A stretch of 64,000 bases of DNA from Prevotella sp. (GCA_017449025.1 JAFSKJ010000022.1:1-64000); one strand, 5' to 3'. Positions 25,684 to 34,747 are shown, counted from the first letter of the stretch. The notes: generated from the sequence alone by a model not told the origin. A program made the numbers and translations.

Positions 25684-26526
25684 ATGGAAGGAAAATACCT
25701 GGATCCGAAGGCTGACCTGACCTTCAAGCTGATCTTCGAGCACGAGGATTTGCTCATAAGTCTGCTCAATGCCCTGCTGCCGCTCGACGAGGGCAAGCAG
25801 ATAGAGCATGTAGAGTACCTGCCTACCGAGCTGGTGCCCGAGAACCCGGGGAAAAAGAACAGCGTGGTGGACGTCCGCTGCCGAGAGACAGGTGGCCGCC
25901 ACTTCATAGTGGAAATGCAGCTGAACTGGAACAACGAGTTCCGCCACCGCGTCATCCTCAATGCTGCCAAGGCGGTGGTGAAGCAGCTGAACCCCGGCGA
26001 GGAGTTCAAGCTCATACAGCCCGTCTATTCGCTGAACCTTATCAACGACGTGGGTTTCGATGCCGGCCCCGACGAGTTCTACCACGACTATGCCATCGTC
26101 GATGTTGCACATGCCAACCGGCACATTGAGGGCCTCCGCTTCGTGTTCATAGAGCTGCCCAAGTTCAAGCCTAAGACCATTGCCGAGCGTAAGATGGCGG
26201 TGCTGTGGCTCCGCTTCCTCACGGAGATAAACTCTTCAACGAAAGAGGCACCTGCCGAGCTGCTGGATAATCCCGACACTGCAAAGGCCCTGAAACTTTT
26301 AGAGAAGTCGGCCTATAGCGAGGGGCAGTTAGAGGCTTACGACCGCTTCTGGGATGCCGTCTACCGCGAACGAGTCTTTTATAACGACGGGTTCAAGAAA
26401 GGACAGGCGGAAGGCATAGAAGAGACCAATCGCAAGAATGCCCGCAAGATGAAGGCCAAAGGTTTTGCAACAGAAGACATCGCTGAGATTACCGGCCTCA
26501 CCGCCGAAGAGATTGACAGGCTGTAA
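25684..26526 (+). CDS. Rpn family PD-(D/E)XK nuclease/putative transposase
   Basis: A complete 280-residue protein, MEGKYLDPKADLTFKLIFEH. Catalytic pattern: Asp63 in SVVDVRC, Glu77 and Gln79 in HFIVEMQ. The C-terminus has a charged helix and ends GFATEDIAEITGLTAEEIDRL, typical of this family in Bacteroidales. Related E. coli RpnA proteins are DNA endonucleases that raise recombination. The last part of the gene together with its downstream flank (26492-26575) is repeated exactly at 29521-29604. A truncated paralogue lies at the left edge of the window. Confidence 0.88.
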   Translation: MEGKYLDPKADLTFKLIFEHEDLLISLLNALLPLDEGKQIEHVEYLPTELVPENPGKKNSVVDVRCRETGGRHFIVEMQLNWNNEFRHRVILNAAKAVVKQLNPGEEFKLIQPVYSLNLINDVGFDAGPDEFYHDYAIVDVAHANRHIEGLRFVFIELPKFKPKTIAERKMAVLWLRFLTEINSSTKEAPAELLDNPDTAKALKLLEKSAYSEGQLEAYDRFWDAVYRERVFYNDGFKKGQAEGIEETNRKNARKMKAKGFATEDIAEITGLTAEEIDRL

Positions 26527-26575
26527 GCCTGCGCAATAAATAGGCATAATTTTTCCTATTTTATCCCTTTTAATA
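26492..26575 (+). repeat. 84-bp exact duplication, copy 1
   Basis: It starts with CCGGCCTCACCGCCGAAGAG inside the Rpn gene and ends TTTTAATA in its 3' flank. It is identical to 29521-29604. The two copies bracket the IS1380 remnant, the FISUMP gene and the RAYT element. Confidence 0.95.
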
Positions 26576-27284
26576 CCTAAAATCCGCAGATAATTTTCAA
26601 AGGTCTAATTTTGCCGCCATTTGAGACATGTCTGTCTGTTTTTAGCCATACAAGCGTGTAATCCGACCGACCATGAGCCAGTACCCCCTTACCCCGTAAG
26701 GTCGAGAGGCATAGACCGAGGCATCAATGAAGAAGGTTGTTTTATCCGTGTTCCCAGATAAGTTTGTATGGCTTGTTGGAGTAGATGTTGAGTTTGTACT
26801 GCCTTGCCGTTCTGACCCACTTGGCAGGCACGGCGATGAATCTGAAAAGGAAGCTCTTGACCCTGTCCGTTGCTTCCACCCCGAAAAGGCACATGAGCGG
26901 CAGCGAGACGATGTATTGGTAGAAGTTTGCAGCCATGGCGGTTAGGAGTAGGAACACGGTGTTCCCGTATTATCTCGCGCTTTGATAGCCAATAAGCTTA
27001 CTGCGAAGCCCCAGGTGGGAGTCGATTACGGAGGACAGAATACGGTCAAATTTGTCCAAGACGAAAAATATTCCACCAAAAGCGGTGATTTTCTCAGATT
27101 TTTTGCTTACCTTTGCCATGTCATTGACGATTTTTGCTTGTCTTGATTTGCAGCACTAAGGTAAGTGAAATTTCTGACATGGCCAAATCCTGAGCCGCTC
27201 GGCTTTGCCGCTTGCCCCAGCAAGAATTTTTTGTTGCTCAGGTACTTATAAAGAAAGTTAAATTAAAGTGCTGCGGAATTTAGG
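26576..27284 (-). mobile_element. Internally deleted IS1380-type element
   Basis: The outer ends form an inverted repeat: CCTAAAATCCGCAG at 26576 and, on the minus strand, CCTAAATTCCGCAG from 27284. Between them lies a transposase remnant (26742-27119) that keeps only the two ends of the protein. The flanks do not show an obvious 4-bp target duplication. The right end abuts the start codon of the FISUMP gene. Confidence 0.75.
26742..27119 (-). pseudogene. IS1380 family transposase remnant
   Basis: From the ATG at 27119 the protein starts MAKVSKKSEKITAFGG and continues IFFVLDKFDRILSSVIDS and HLGLRSKLIGYQ, the usual start of IS1380 transposases. After a stop codon the same frame continues YGNTVFLLLTAMAANFYQ and FRFIAVPAKWVRTARQ, the usual C-terminal end. 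The catalytic centre between them is lost. The remnant cannot be active. Confidence 0.8.
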
Positions 27285-28421
27285 ATGATGAAAAAGTTTT
27301 TTCTGCTACAATTCTTTTTAGGTCTATGTCAAATAGCGGCCTTCGCACAGATGGATTACGAATTGGTTATAGATAAGACCGACGGATCTGAGATTGTCAT
27401 TCCTGTAGAAGACATTGAACAGATGTTTTTCCGTGAGAGAAACACATCTCAACCCGATCTATTGGATGGCCCATTTCCAGTTGGCCAATGGCAAGAATGC
27501 AAACCCGACGGAACACTCCGTGACGATGCTACAGAGTATGAGGTTATGCACATGAATATCTATTCTAACGGAACGGGTGACTGGTGGACTGTTACAAAAG
27601 GAAAGACAGATGAATACAGGTATTCCTTCAATTACACATGTACGATGAATGGCAGTTCAGGGTCGGTAACCATGACCATTACTGCTTCAAGCCGTCAGTC
27701 TGATGTTGGGCAGTCGCTAACCATGCCGGTAACTTACGAAAAAGAAATATTGCATGGAGGGGAGATTTATTATAAGAAAGTAGGTGGAGGAACAGGCGGG
27801 GAAAGTAATGTTTATTATGAATGCCCCGATGGAAACCACCCACATTTGATTGACCTTGGGTTGCCAAGCGGCACAAAGTGGGCTTGCTGCAACGTGGGCG
27901 CTACTACACCAGAGCAGGATGGTGGTTATTACGCATGGGGTGAAACAGAGGAGAAAGATGAGTATTACTCATCCACGTATAAGTGGGTTGAAAATGGTAA
28001 ACTGTCTAAATATTGTACTGACAGTAAGCGCGGCATTGTCGATAATAAGACTTTACTTGATTTGGCCGATGACGTTGCCCATGTAAAGTGGGGTGGGGTA
28101 TGGGTTATGCCTACACTTGACCAGTGTGAAGAACTTGCTAAGAACTGCTCTTTCGTGTGGACAACCCAGAATGGTGTGATTGGTTGTAAGTTTACGGGCT
28201 CGAATGGCTGTTCTATATTTCTTCCCGCTTCTGGCTGGCGTGACCGATACTCTCTCGGCAACAAAGGTTTCAGCGGCTATTACTGGTCGTCAACGCTTAA
28301 CGAGTCATCCCCACGCGGAGCACGCTACCTCTTCTTCGATTCAAGTTTTGTGTCTGCTTTCCAAGGATACTACCGTTATAACGGTCTTACCGTACGCCCA
28401 GTAAGTTCAAGCAATAATTGA
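27285..28421 (+). CDS. Secreted protein with Fibrobacter succinogenes major paralogous (FISUMP) domain
   Basis: A 378-residue secreted protein (signal MMKKFFLLQFFLGLCQIAAFA). Residues about 22-45 form a short motif common in Bacteroidales secreted proteins (IDKTDGSEIVIPVEDIEQMF). Residues about 185-375 are the FISUMP domain (DLGLPSGTKWACCNVGATTP, YYAWGE, YWSSTLNES, GLTVRPV), a C-type-lectin-like fold. The start codon directly touches the right end of the deleted IS1380 element, and no usual promoter was found between the element and the gene. The role is probably surface binding (inference). Confidence 0.82.
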   Translation: MMKKFFLLQFFLGLCQIAAFAQMDYELVIDKTDGSEIVIPVEDIEQMFFRERNTSQPDLLDGPFPVGQWQECKPDGTLRDDATEYEVMHMNIYSNGTGDWWTVTKGKTDEYRYSFNYTCTMNGSSGSVTMTITASSRQSDVGQSLTMPVTYEKEILHGGEIYYKKVGGGTGGESNVYYECPDGNHPHLIDLGLPSGTKWACCNVGATTPEQDGGYYAWGETEEKDEYYSSTYKWVENGKLSKYCTDSKRGIVDNKTLLDLADDVAHVKWGGVWVMPTLDQCEELAKNCSFVWTTQNGVIGCKFTGSNGCSIFLPASGWRDRYSLGNKGFSGYYWSSTLNESSPRGARYLFFDSSFVSAFQGYYRYNGLTVRPVSSSNN

Positions 28422-28465
28422 TAAGCTTGACATGGGAACCCATTCCGATGTCTTCTGAATACTGC

Positions 28466-28495
28466 ATCCCGCTCCCCTCCTCGGTAGAGCGGGAT
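28466..28495 (+). terminator. Terminator-like hairpin after the FISUMP gene
   Basis: ATCCCGCTC and AGAGCGGGAT form the stem; it lies directly before the RAYT left end. Confidence 0.6.
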
Positions 28496-28500
28496 TCTAA

Positions 28501-28716
28501 GAATCACGGGGACAGGTTTGATTCTTCCTGCAATAAATGAGGATCTATATCCGTTAATAATATGAGAACGAGCATTGTTCATTCTTATATGCCGAGAATC
28601 GGAAGAAGAATCACGGGGACAGGTTTTTGATTCTTCCTGCAATAAATGAGGATCTATATCCGTTAATAATATGAGAACGAGCATTGTTCATTCTTATATG
28701 CCGAGAATCGGAAGAA
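28501..28716 (+). repeat. Tandem duplication of the RAYT left end (107 and 109 bp)
   Basis: Two successive copies run from GAATCACGGGGACAGG to GAATCGGAAGAA; the second has two extra T in the T run. The duplication includes the short upstream ATG reading MRTSIVHSYMPRIG. Confidence 0.93.
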
Positions 28717-29492
28717 TTCAGAGCGGGACAGGCATCTATCATGTCATGCTGAGAGGCATCAACCGCCAAGATCTTTTTGAAGAGCCTGATGACTATTGGG
28801 CTTTCATTAGGGTGTTGTCTGCCCTGCCTCAGAGGAAATCCGTCGTTACTTCTTTTCCAGTATGTACATGTCATATCTATGCCTACTGTCTGATGCCCAA
28901 CCACGTCCATCTTCTTGTTTGTGAGAAGGACTGGAAAGTTGGTGAGATAGTGAAGTCTATCGCCTCAAGTTACGCTTTTTACTATAACAAGAAGTATGGC
29001 CGTGTAGGCCATCTTTTTCAAGACCGTTTTAGAAGTGAGCCATGTAACGATGCCGCTTATTTTATAACCTTATTCCGCTATATCCATCAGAATCCTGTAA
29101 AAGCAGGACTGGTCGACGAGGCACGAGCTTATGAGTATAGTAGCTGGGGAAACGACTATCTTGGTTTGTCTGACCACCAGGTTTGCTACAAACAGGCTGC
29201 CATCAACAGATATGGCATGGATGAGCTTTCCGCTTGGGTAGAAATGCCTTTGTCCGGGGAAGTTGACTGCCTAGACATAGAAAATAAAAGGATTGTGGCC
29301 GACGAGACAATACGTCAAATGATTCTTGAGAAGAGTGGGACGAAGAATCTGACAGAGTTCCGACTCCATTCAAAGGAGAGACAGAAAAACATCATCCGTG
29401 ATGTTATGTTGAAGTTGGACGCTGGCCCTCGCCAATTATCACGTGTTAGTGGACTTCCCTACTCAATCGTCTATAAGCTAAAAAAGTTATGA
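28698..29492 (+). CDS. REP-associated tyrosine transposase (Y1_Tnp/HUH)
   Basis: About 264 residues from MPRIGRIQSGTGIYHVMLRG, the usual family start; an in-frame ATG at 28671 lies within the duplicated end. The HUH motif is HVH in YCLMPNHVHLLV, followed by a Tyr-containing helix region (SSYAFYYNKKYGRVGHLFQDRF) and FRYIHQNPVKAGLV. A C-terminal helix-turn-helix-like part is present (GPRQLSRVSGLPYSIVYKLKK). The family processes REP-type hairpins. The gene appears intact. Confidence 0.88.
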   Translation: MPRIGRIQSGTGIYHVMLRGINRQDLFEEPDDYWAFIRVLSALPQRKSVVTSFPVCTCHIYAYCLMPNHVHLLVCEKDWKVGEIVKSIASSYAFYYNKKYGRVGHLFQDRFRSEPCNDAAYFITLFRYIHQNPVKAGLVDEARAYEYSSWGNDYLGLSDHQVCYKQAAINRYGMDELSAWVEMPLSGEVDCLDIENKRIVADETIRQMILEKSGTKNLTEFRLHSKERQKNIIRDVMLKLDAGPRQLSRVSGLPYSIVYKLKKL

Positions 29493-29520
29493 TAGAATCA
29501 AAAACCTGTCCCCATGATTC

Positions 29521-29604
29521 CCGGCCTCACCGCCGAAGAGATTGACAGGCTGTAAGCCTGCGCAATAAATAGGCATAATTTTTCCTATTTTATCCCTTTT
29601 AATA
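29521..29604 (+). repeat. 84-bp exact duplication, copy 2
   Basis: Identical to the end of the Rpn gene and its flank at 26492-26575. It directly follows the right end of the RAYT element. Confidence 0.95.
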
Positions 29605-29632
29605 TTGAATCTGACAAAATACTAAAAAAATA

Positions 29633-30036
29633 ATCCGCCGAAAGTTTGGAACTTCCGGCGGATTTTCGTATCTTTGTCGCCGAGATTCCCAGCAGTGCCC
29701 AGCGCGGCACTGCGCTACAAAGGTTTCTCAACTTTGCGGAAGGCCATGAAGGCTTATGCTGGAATGGCCTGACAACGAGAGCGTTTAACGCATGATTGTC
29801 CCAATTCTGAACGTGGAAAATTCGAGTGCTGGATAATATGCAATAACGTTCACGTCTGTAGGTGTATTATGCATCTTCACTTATGGTGAGGGATGATTAT
29901 ACCTTTGGGCGTGGACTATTGTATGATTATAGCACAAAGGTAATTTCCACGACCCAGAATTGATAATGTACAACATTGTCCACGCTCTTTGTGCGGGTAA
30001 ACAAAATTCATTTACAACAATTAAAAACATAAGACT
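29633..30036 (+). promoter_or_regulatory. Long conserved leader with palindromic promoter, copy C
   Basis: The palindrome is at 29633-29663 and TATCTTTG at 29669-29676; about 360 bases of leader precede the ATG. It includes a perfect hairpin (CAGTGCC/GGCACTG, 29693-29712), GGTGTATTATGC (29861-29872) and ATACCTTTGGGCGTGGACT (29899-29917). GCGTGGAC of the last block can pair with GTCCACGC about 70 bases downstream. Confidence 0.75.
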
Positions 30037-30984
30037 ATGAAGAAAAGATTATTATTAATTATTATTTGTTCCATTATAATTGGAATGCAAAAAGTTGGTG
30101 CTCAGATTGCTAAGGTCGCTTTGTCACACAACGGAAACATTACGATGTATAACGCCGAGGAACTACAGACGGCTATTGACGCATCGGTTGATGGGGATAC
30201 GCTGTTCTTGAATGAGGGAACGTTTAGTGGAGGTATTACCATTTCAAAAAAAATATCTTTGATAGGGGCTGGTGACAAAACTGTTATAAGTGGTAATCTC
30301 TACATTTCATTAACAGGAAAACTAACATCAAGAATGCTTGATGCCATCAATATAAGCGAAAAATTATATGTTAGCAGTGATAGTAATGATCTCCTTGATG
30401 GATTAATTATTAGAAAATGTGTGTTTAAGTCATTTGATACGGGGACATCACTTACCAATGCTATAATAGACAGATGTTATCAAACAAATGTGGAATATTA
30501 TTTATATCATTACTTTAAAGTAAGTTCAAATTTCAAACATTCTAATGTGATAAAAGTTGTTAATTCCGTTATTGGCTGTTATCATGGTTATGATGCAACA
30601 ATAAACAATACCATTTTTGTTAACTGTAATGTTAAATCTGGTTATGCTTATGATAAAAGTACTAGCAATAAAGCAACCTTTTATAATTGCATTGTTGACA
30701 ATTTTTATTCAAAAGCCAATTTTTCAAATAGTCAGTTTATATATTGTTACTTAAAAATTGATTCTGGAACAACTCAAAATTGTCAGTTTGGAACAATAAC
30801 ATGGGATGGGGTTAATTGTACTTCAACAAACATGCTTGGCCAAGACGGTACTCCTGTGGGAATCGACGGCGGTACTACACCTTATACTCTTGTTCCCACC
30901 ACTCCCAAGATGGAAAGCTTTGATTTGAAAGTGGACACTCAGAGCAAAAAGCTAAATGTGAACATTAAAATGACTGCCAACTAA
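30037..30984 (+). CDS. Secreted right-handed beta-helix-like protein
   Basis: A 315-residue protein with a signal peptide (MKKRLLLIIICSIIIGMQKVGAQ). It begins with the pattern of parallel beta-helix proteins (LQTAIDASVDGDTLFLNEGTFSGGITISKKISLIGAGDKTVI) and continues with short Asn-rich strands. It ends with a linker and a small tail (KMESFDLKVDTQSKKLNVNIKMTAN). Its coding sequence is much richer in A and T than the neighbours, a sign of different origin. It stands behind long leader C and 13 bases before the C10 protease gene. The ligand or activity is unknown. Confidence 0.72.
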   Translation: MKKRLLLIIICSIIIGMQKVGAQIAKVALSHNGNITMYNAEELQTAIDASVDGDTLFLNEGTFSGGITISKKISLIGAGDKTVISGNLYISLTGKLTSRMLDAINISEKLYVSSDSNDLLDGLIIRKCVFKSFDTGTSLTNAIIDRCYQTNVEYYLYHYFKVSSNFKHSNVIKVVNSVIGCYHGYDATINNTIFVNCNVKSGYAYDKSTSNKATFYNCIVDNFYSKANFSNSQFIYCYLKIDSGTTQNCQFGTITWDGVNCTSTNMLGQDGTPVGIDGGTTPYTLVPTTPKMESFDLKVDTQSKKLNVNIKMTAN

Positions 30985-30997
30985 AAAAGGGAGAGAT

Positions 30998-33900
30998 ATG
31001 AGACGTCTATTATTACAAACCTTGTTGTACTTGGCGGCTACCATCGGCATTTCTGCCCAAAGCCTCAGGTGCTATGATTATTGGATAGATTCTGACTATA
31101 GTAAGCATACCTTTGTAAATAGTAGCAATACCGATATTAGCCTGTCAATAGCAACCAATGACCAGGCGGCAGGTGCACATGTGTTGAATTTCCGCGCCCA
31201 GAATAGCAACGGCGAATGGGGTCCAGTCAACCGAATGCTTTACGTCATTCAAGAGAATGCCGAGCAGGTTGCCCAAAGCCTCAGATACTACGAATATTGG
31301 ATTGACTCCGATTATGGTAATCGAACCTTTGTGAATAGTAGCAATACAAATGTCAGCCTTTCAATATCAACCAATGCGCAGTCCGCTGGGGTATATGTGC
31401 TAAACTTCCGCGCCCAAAACAGCAACGGCGAGTGGGCTCCTGTCAACCGTATGCTTTACGTCATTCCAGAGGAAGCCGAGCTAGTTGCTGAGACAAATGT
31501 TGTGGAGTATTGGATGGACGAAGACTTCTCTACGCATAGGACAGAAAAAGTAAATGTCATCGATAACACGATATTGTTAGGCATCACGATTTCTCGCCTT
31601 TCTGAAGGAACACATACACTCAACATTAGGGCAGGAAATTCTAACGGTGAATGGAGCAGTATCTCTCGTTTGCTTTTCTATGTACCGGAATTCCCAAATT
31701 CTGGCGGTGACGATTCCACTGATGATATCATTTCCTTTGCCGATGCCGAAGTGAAGAGAATCTGTGTACAGGATTGGGACACAGACGGCGATGGCGAATT
31801 GTCGAAAGCTGAAGCTGCGGCGGTAACAGACCTGGGAGAAACGTTCTGGGGACAATCAGAGGTGCGTTCTTTTGAGGAGTTGCAGTACTTCACTGGCCTT
31901 ACTTCCATTGGCTACGAAGCCTTCAATGGATGCAGCAGCCTTTCCTCCATAGTCATTCCTAATACAGTCACGTCTATCGGCACTTCTGCTTTCATCGGCT
32001 GTAGTAGTCTTTCTGCTATCACCATACCAAAGTCTGTTACATCCATTGGCGATGGATTATTCCAAGGATGCAGCGCTTTGACCAGCATTGTCGTGGAAAA
32101 CGGTAATACAGTATATGACTCCAGAGACAACTGCAATGCCATCATCGAAACCAGCACTAACAAGTTGATTGCCGGATGCAAGACAACAACTATCCCCGGC
32201 TCGGTGACAGCTATCGGTAAGTATGCCTGCCAGAGCAGTGGTCTTACATCCGTAGTCTTACCCAATTCGGTAGTGAGCATTATGGGGTGTGGCTTCCGCC
32301 GCTGTTACAACCTCACTTACGTAGAGATACCCGGAAGCGTTACCTCTATTGACGACCGTGCATTTGCCGAATGCACCAGCCTGATGGAAGTATACTGCTA
32401 TATTCAAGAGCCATTTGCAATCAACAGCAGTGTCTTTAGCTATATCTCTTCTGACGCTACCCTCTACGTGCCAGCTGGCACCAAATCGAAATATGAGTCA
32501 ACCACTGGATGGAGTGCGTTTAAGAACATCGTGGAGATGGGGGCTGGAGGAACATATTCAGCCATCACACCGATGGTGACAGCCTCGTGGCATCAGAAGT
32601 CGCCGTTCAACGACGAGTGTCCTGACGGTGCTGCTGCCGGCTGCGGCGCTGTGGCAGTAGCCCAGATACTTAACTACTATAAAAAGCCGGAGCATGGCTA
32701 CGGACACGTCACATACAACAGTGAAGATGTGGATTTCGAAGCCAACCCCATTGCCTGGGGCAGCATACGTGATGTGTATGGCACTAGCTCTACCGATGCA
32801 GAGCGGGCAGCTGTAGCCCGACTCGTACACCAAGTGGGGGCAGCCATGAAGATGCAGTATGGAAGCAGCTCGTCGCCTGCCAACCGCGCGTCGATGATGT
32901 GGGGCCTGCAGCACTACCTGCACTTCTCGCCATTGTCGCGTTACCGCTATCGCCGCTATTACTCCACTGAGCAGTGGCTGCGCATGCTCGACAGCGAGCT
33001 TGAGGCTAAACGCCCGGTGTTCTACCGCGGCGACCACAGCTCCTTCGAGAAAGCACTGGCAGGACATATCTTCGTAATCGACGGGCGCGACAGCGAGGGG
33101 CGCTATCACTTCAACTTCGGACATGCCAGCAGCACGCAGGACAAGTATGCAAGCCTGAATATCATAAACCAGGGCACGGAGAACTTCATTGGTCGGAAGT
33201 CGAACGGCAGTGACAACGCTGCATACGACTACTGTCAGGCAATGATAACATCGTTCTTCCCTGTCGACGGCCTCACCGATGCCGACTATGACGCAGCAAA
33301 CATAATGATTACCAAACCGATGGTGATTGATGGCGACAGGACACCACGCACGGTCAGCATGACAGGTTCGGTCACCATCTCGTTCCAGTTCCAGTATGTC
33401 AGCTTCACAGCAGGCTCCATACAATACAGCATCGGTTTCTACCAGAACGGGATTCTGAAAGGTGTGTCAACAACCACCCGCACTGCAACCCTGAGCGACG
33501 GCGGGCGTGGGATAAACGCCACAGACCGCACATTCTCGCTTCCAACGGGTCTCGCCAACGGCGAATATGAAATGGCGGTGGTGTCGCGTACCGACAGCAG
33601 CGCACCATGGCTGCGCGCCTGGGACAGCGCACCAAACAGCATACCTGCAACGGTGAATGGCAGCACGTTCACATTCAGCATACCAAGCTTCCACGACGGC
33701 GAGACAAACCTCAGGCTGCAAGCAGAGCCGACAATAGTCAGCGATGGAGTTGTTGAGTTCACCGTGGTTAACTCGTCTGAAAACAACTTTGAAGGCACAA
33801 TCAAGGTTACGTGCGGCGACACGGAGAACTCCCTTCTTACTGCAGTCTACGAGGGGCAGAGCGTAACTTACCGCTTCCCAATCGGCAGCAACAGCACCGA

Positions 33901-34747
33901 CGGCTTGACTATATCGTATCTGGCAGACGGCTCGGAGCAGTGGCTGTCATTAAATAGCAATGGGTTCTTGCTCGGCGACATCAATTTAGACGGCGAGGTA
34001 GACGGTACCGACCTTGTGCTGCTGACAAACATGATAATGACCAACGACAGTTCGAACAAGATAGCCGACATGAACAGCGACGGCGAGGTGGACGGCACGG
34101 ACTATGTGCTTATGGTGAACAAGATCATGGGCTTTACAAGCGTACGCAGGGAAACGGCAGGGGCAGACACCGACATAGCCAACACCAGCATCACGGCAGA
34201 ACCTATAGCCGTCAGGGCAGGGGAAAGCACCACGCTGACCATAGCAATGGATAACCCCGAGCAGGCGGTGACACTGGTACAGATGGACATAACGCTGCCG
34301 AAGGGACTGACATTGGATAATAACGACAACTTTGACAACATGGACAACCACGGTGTTATGATGGCCGGACGTACCTCATGGCGCAACCACACGCTGATGG
34401 CAAATGACCTGGGCGACAGGACGCGCCTGCTGTTGGCCTCGGCTACAAACGAGGTGATTGCGGGTGCTCATGGTGGCATAATAACTCTAACGCTGAAGGC
34501 CGACGAGGACTTCCGTGGCGACGACATCGTGCTCAGCAACATAATCTGTACGAGTCCCGATGCCGCTACAGCACGACCCAATGACTACGTGATGCACCTT
34601 GGAGGTGACGCTACGGGCATTGCGGAGGTTGCAAATGGAACGTCGAAGAAGGAGGTCTCTGCCTACGACTTGTCAGGCAGACGCATAGGCACTTCTGTCA
34701 AGAAGAAAGGAGTGTACATCGTTGGCGGACGGAAGGTTGTTAAGTAA
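30998..34747 (+). CDS. Multidomain secreted C10 cysteine protease with LRR_5, dockerin-like and cohesin-like parts
   Basis: A 1249-residue protein with a signal peptide. In order: three repeats of about 65 residues (YDYWIDSDY, NFRAQNSNGEW); an EF-hand-like loop (DWDTDGDGELSKAEA) at about 255; BspA-type LRR_5 repeats at 290-495 (YEAFNGCSSLSSIVIPNTVT); a streptopain-type C10 protease at 515-770 with Cys549 (AAGCGAVAVAQI) and His690 (GHIFVIDGRD); a beta region; a dockerin-like pair of calcium loops at 991-1046 (GDINLDGEVDGTDLVLL and DMNSDGEVDGTDYVLMV); a cohesin-like domain at about 1060-1210; and a C-terminal tail (YDLSGRRI...KKKGVYIVGGRKVVK). It is probably exported and held at the cell surface. 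Operon with the neighbours is likely. Confidence 0.85.
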   Translation: MRRLLLQTLLYLAATIGISAQSLRCYDYWIDSDYSKHTFVNSSNTDISLSIATNDQAAGAHVLNFRAQNSNGEWGPVNRMLYVIQENAEQVAQSLRYYEYWIDSDYGNRTFVNSSNTNVSLSISTNAQSAGVYVLNFRAQNSNGEWAPVNRMLYVIPEEAELVAETNVVEYWMDEDFSTHRTEKVNVIDNTILLGITISRLSEGTHTLNIRAGNSNGEWSSISRLLFYVPEFPNSGGDDSTDDIISFADAEVKRICVQDWDTDGDGELSKAEAAAVTDLGETFWGQSEVRSFEELQYFTGLTSIGYEAFNGCSSLSSIVIPNTVTSIGTSAFIGCSSLSAITIPKSVTSIGDGLFQGCSALTSIVVENGNTVYDSRDNCNAIIETSTNKLIAGCKTTTIPGSVTAIGKYACQSSGLTSVVLPNSVVSIMGCGFRRCYNLTYVEIPGSVTSIDDRAFAECTSLMEVYCYIQEPFAINSSVFSYISSDATLYVPAGTKSKYESTTGWSAFKNIVEMGAGGTYSAITPMVTASWHQKSPFNDECPDGAAAGCGAVAVAQILNYYKKPEHGYGHVTYNSEDVDFEANPIAWGSIRDVYGTSSTDAERAAVARLVHQVGAAMKMQYGSSSSPANRASMMWGLQHYLHFSPLSRYRYRRYYSTEQWLRMLDSELEAKRPVFYRGDHSSFEKALAGHIFVIDGRDSEGRYHFNFGHASSTQDKYASLNIINQGTENFIGRKSNGSDNAAYDYCQAMITSFFPVDGLTDADYDAANIMITKPMVIDGDRTPRTVSMTGSVTISFQFQYVSFTAGSIQYSIGFYQNGILKGVSTTTRTATLSDGGRGINATDRTFSLPTGLANGEYEMAVVSRTDSSAPWLRAWDSAPNSIPATVNGSTFTFSIPSFHDGETNLRLQAEPTIVSDGVVEFTVVNSSENNFEGTIKVTCGDTENSLLTAVYEGQSVTYRFPIGSNSTDGLTISYLADGSEQWLSLNSNGFLLGDINLDGEVDGTDLVLLTNMIMTNDSSNKIADMNSDGEVDGTDYVLMVNKIMGFTSVRRETAGADTDIANTSITAEPIAVRAGESTTLTIAMDNPEQAVTLVQMDITLPKGLTLDNNDNFDNMDNHGVMMAGRTSWRNHTLMANDLGDRTRLLLASATNEVIAGAHGGIITLTLKADEDFRGDDIVLSNIICTSPDAATARPNDYVMHLGGDATGIAEVANGTSKKEVSAYDLSGRRIGTSVKKKGVYIVGGRKVVK

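Larger units (their letters stand above)
28501..29520 (+). mobile_element. RAYT (REP-associated tyrosine transposase) element
   Basis: The left end reads GAATCACGGGGACAGG and then GATTC; the right end (29495-29520) reads GAATCAAAAACCTGTCCCCA followed by TGATTC, so the ends are inverted copies. The left end region is duplicated in tandem (28501-28607 and 28608-28716). The transposase gene lies between. Confidence 0.75.

Noticed and set aside
27285..28421. Diversity-generating retroelement target
   Set aside because: The FISUMP fold is suggestive, but no reverse transcriptase or template repeat was seen in the window.
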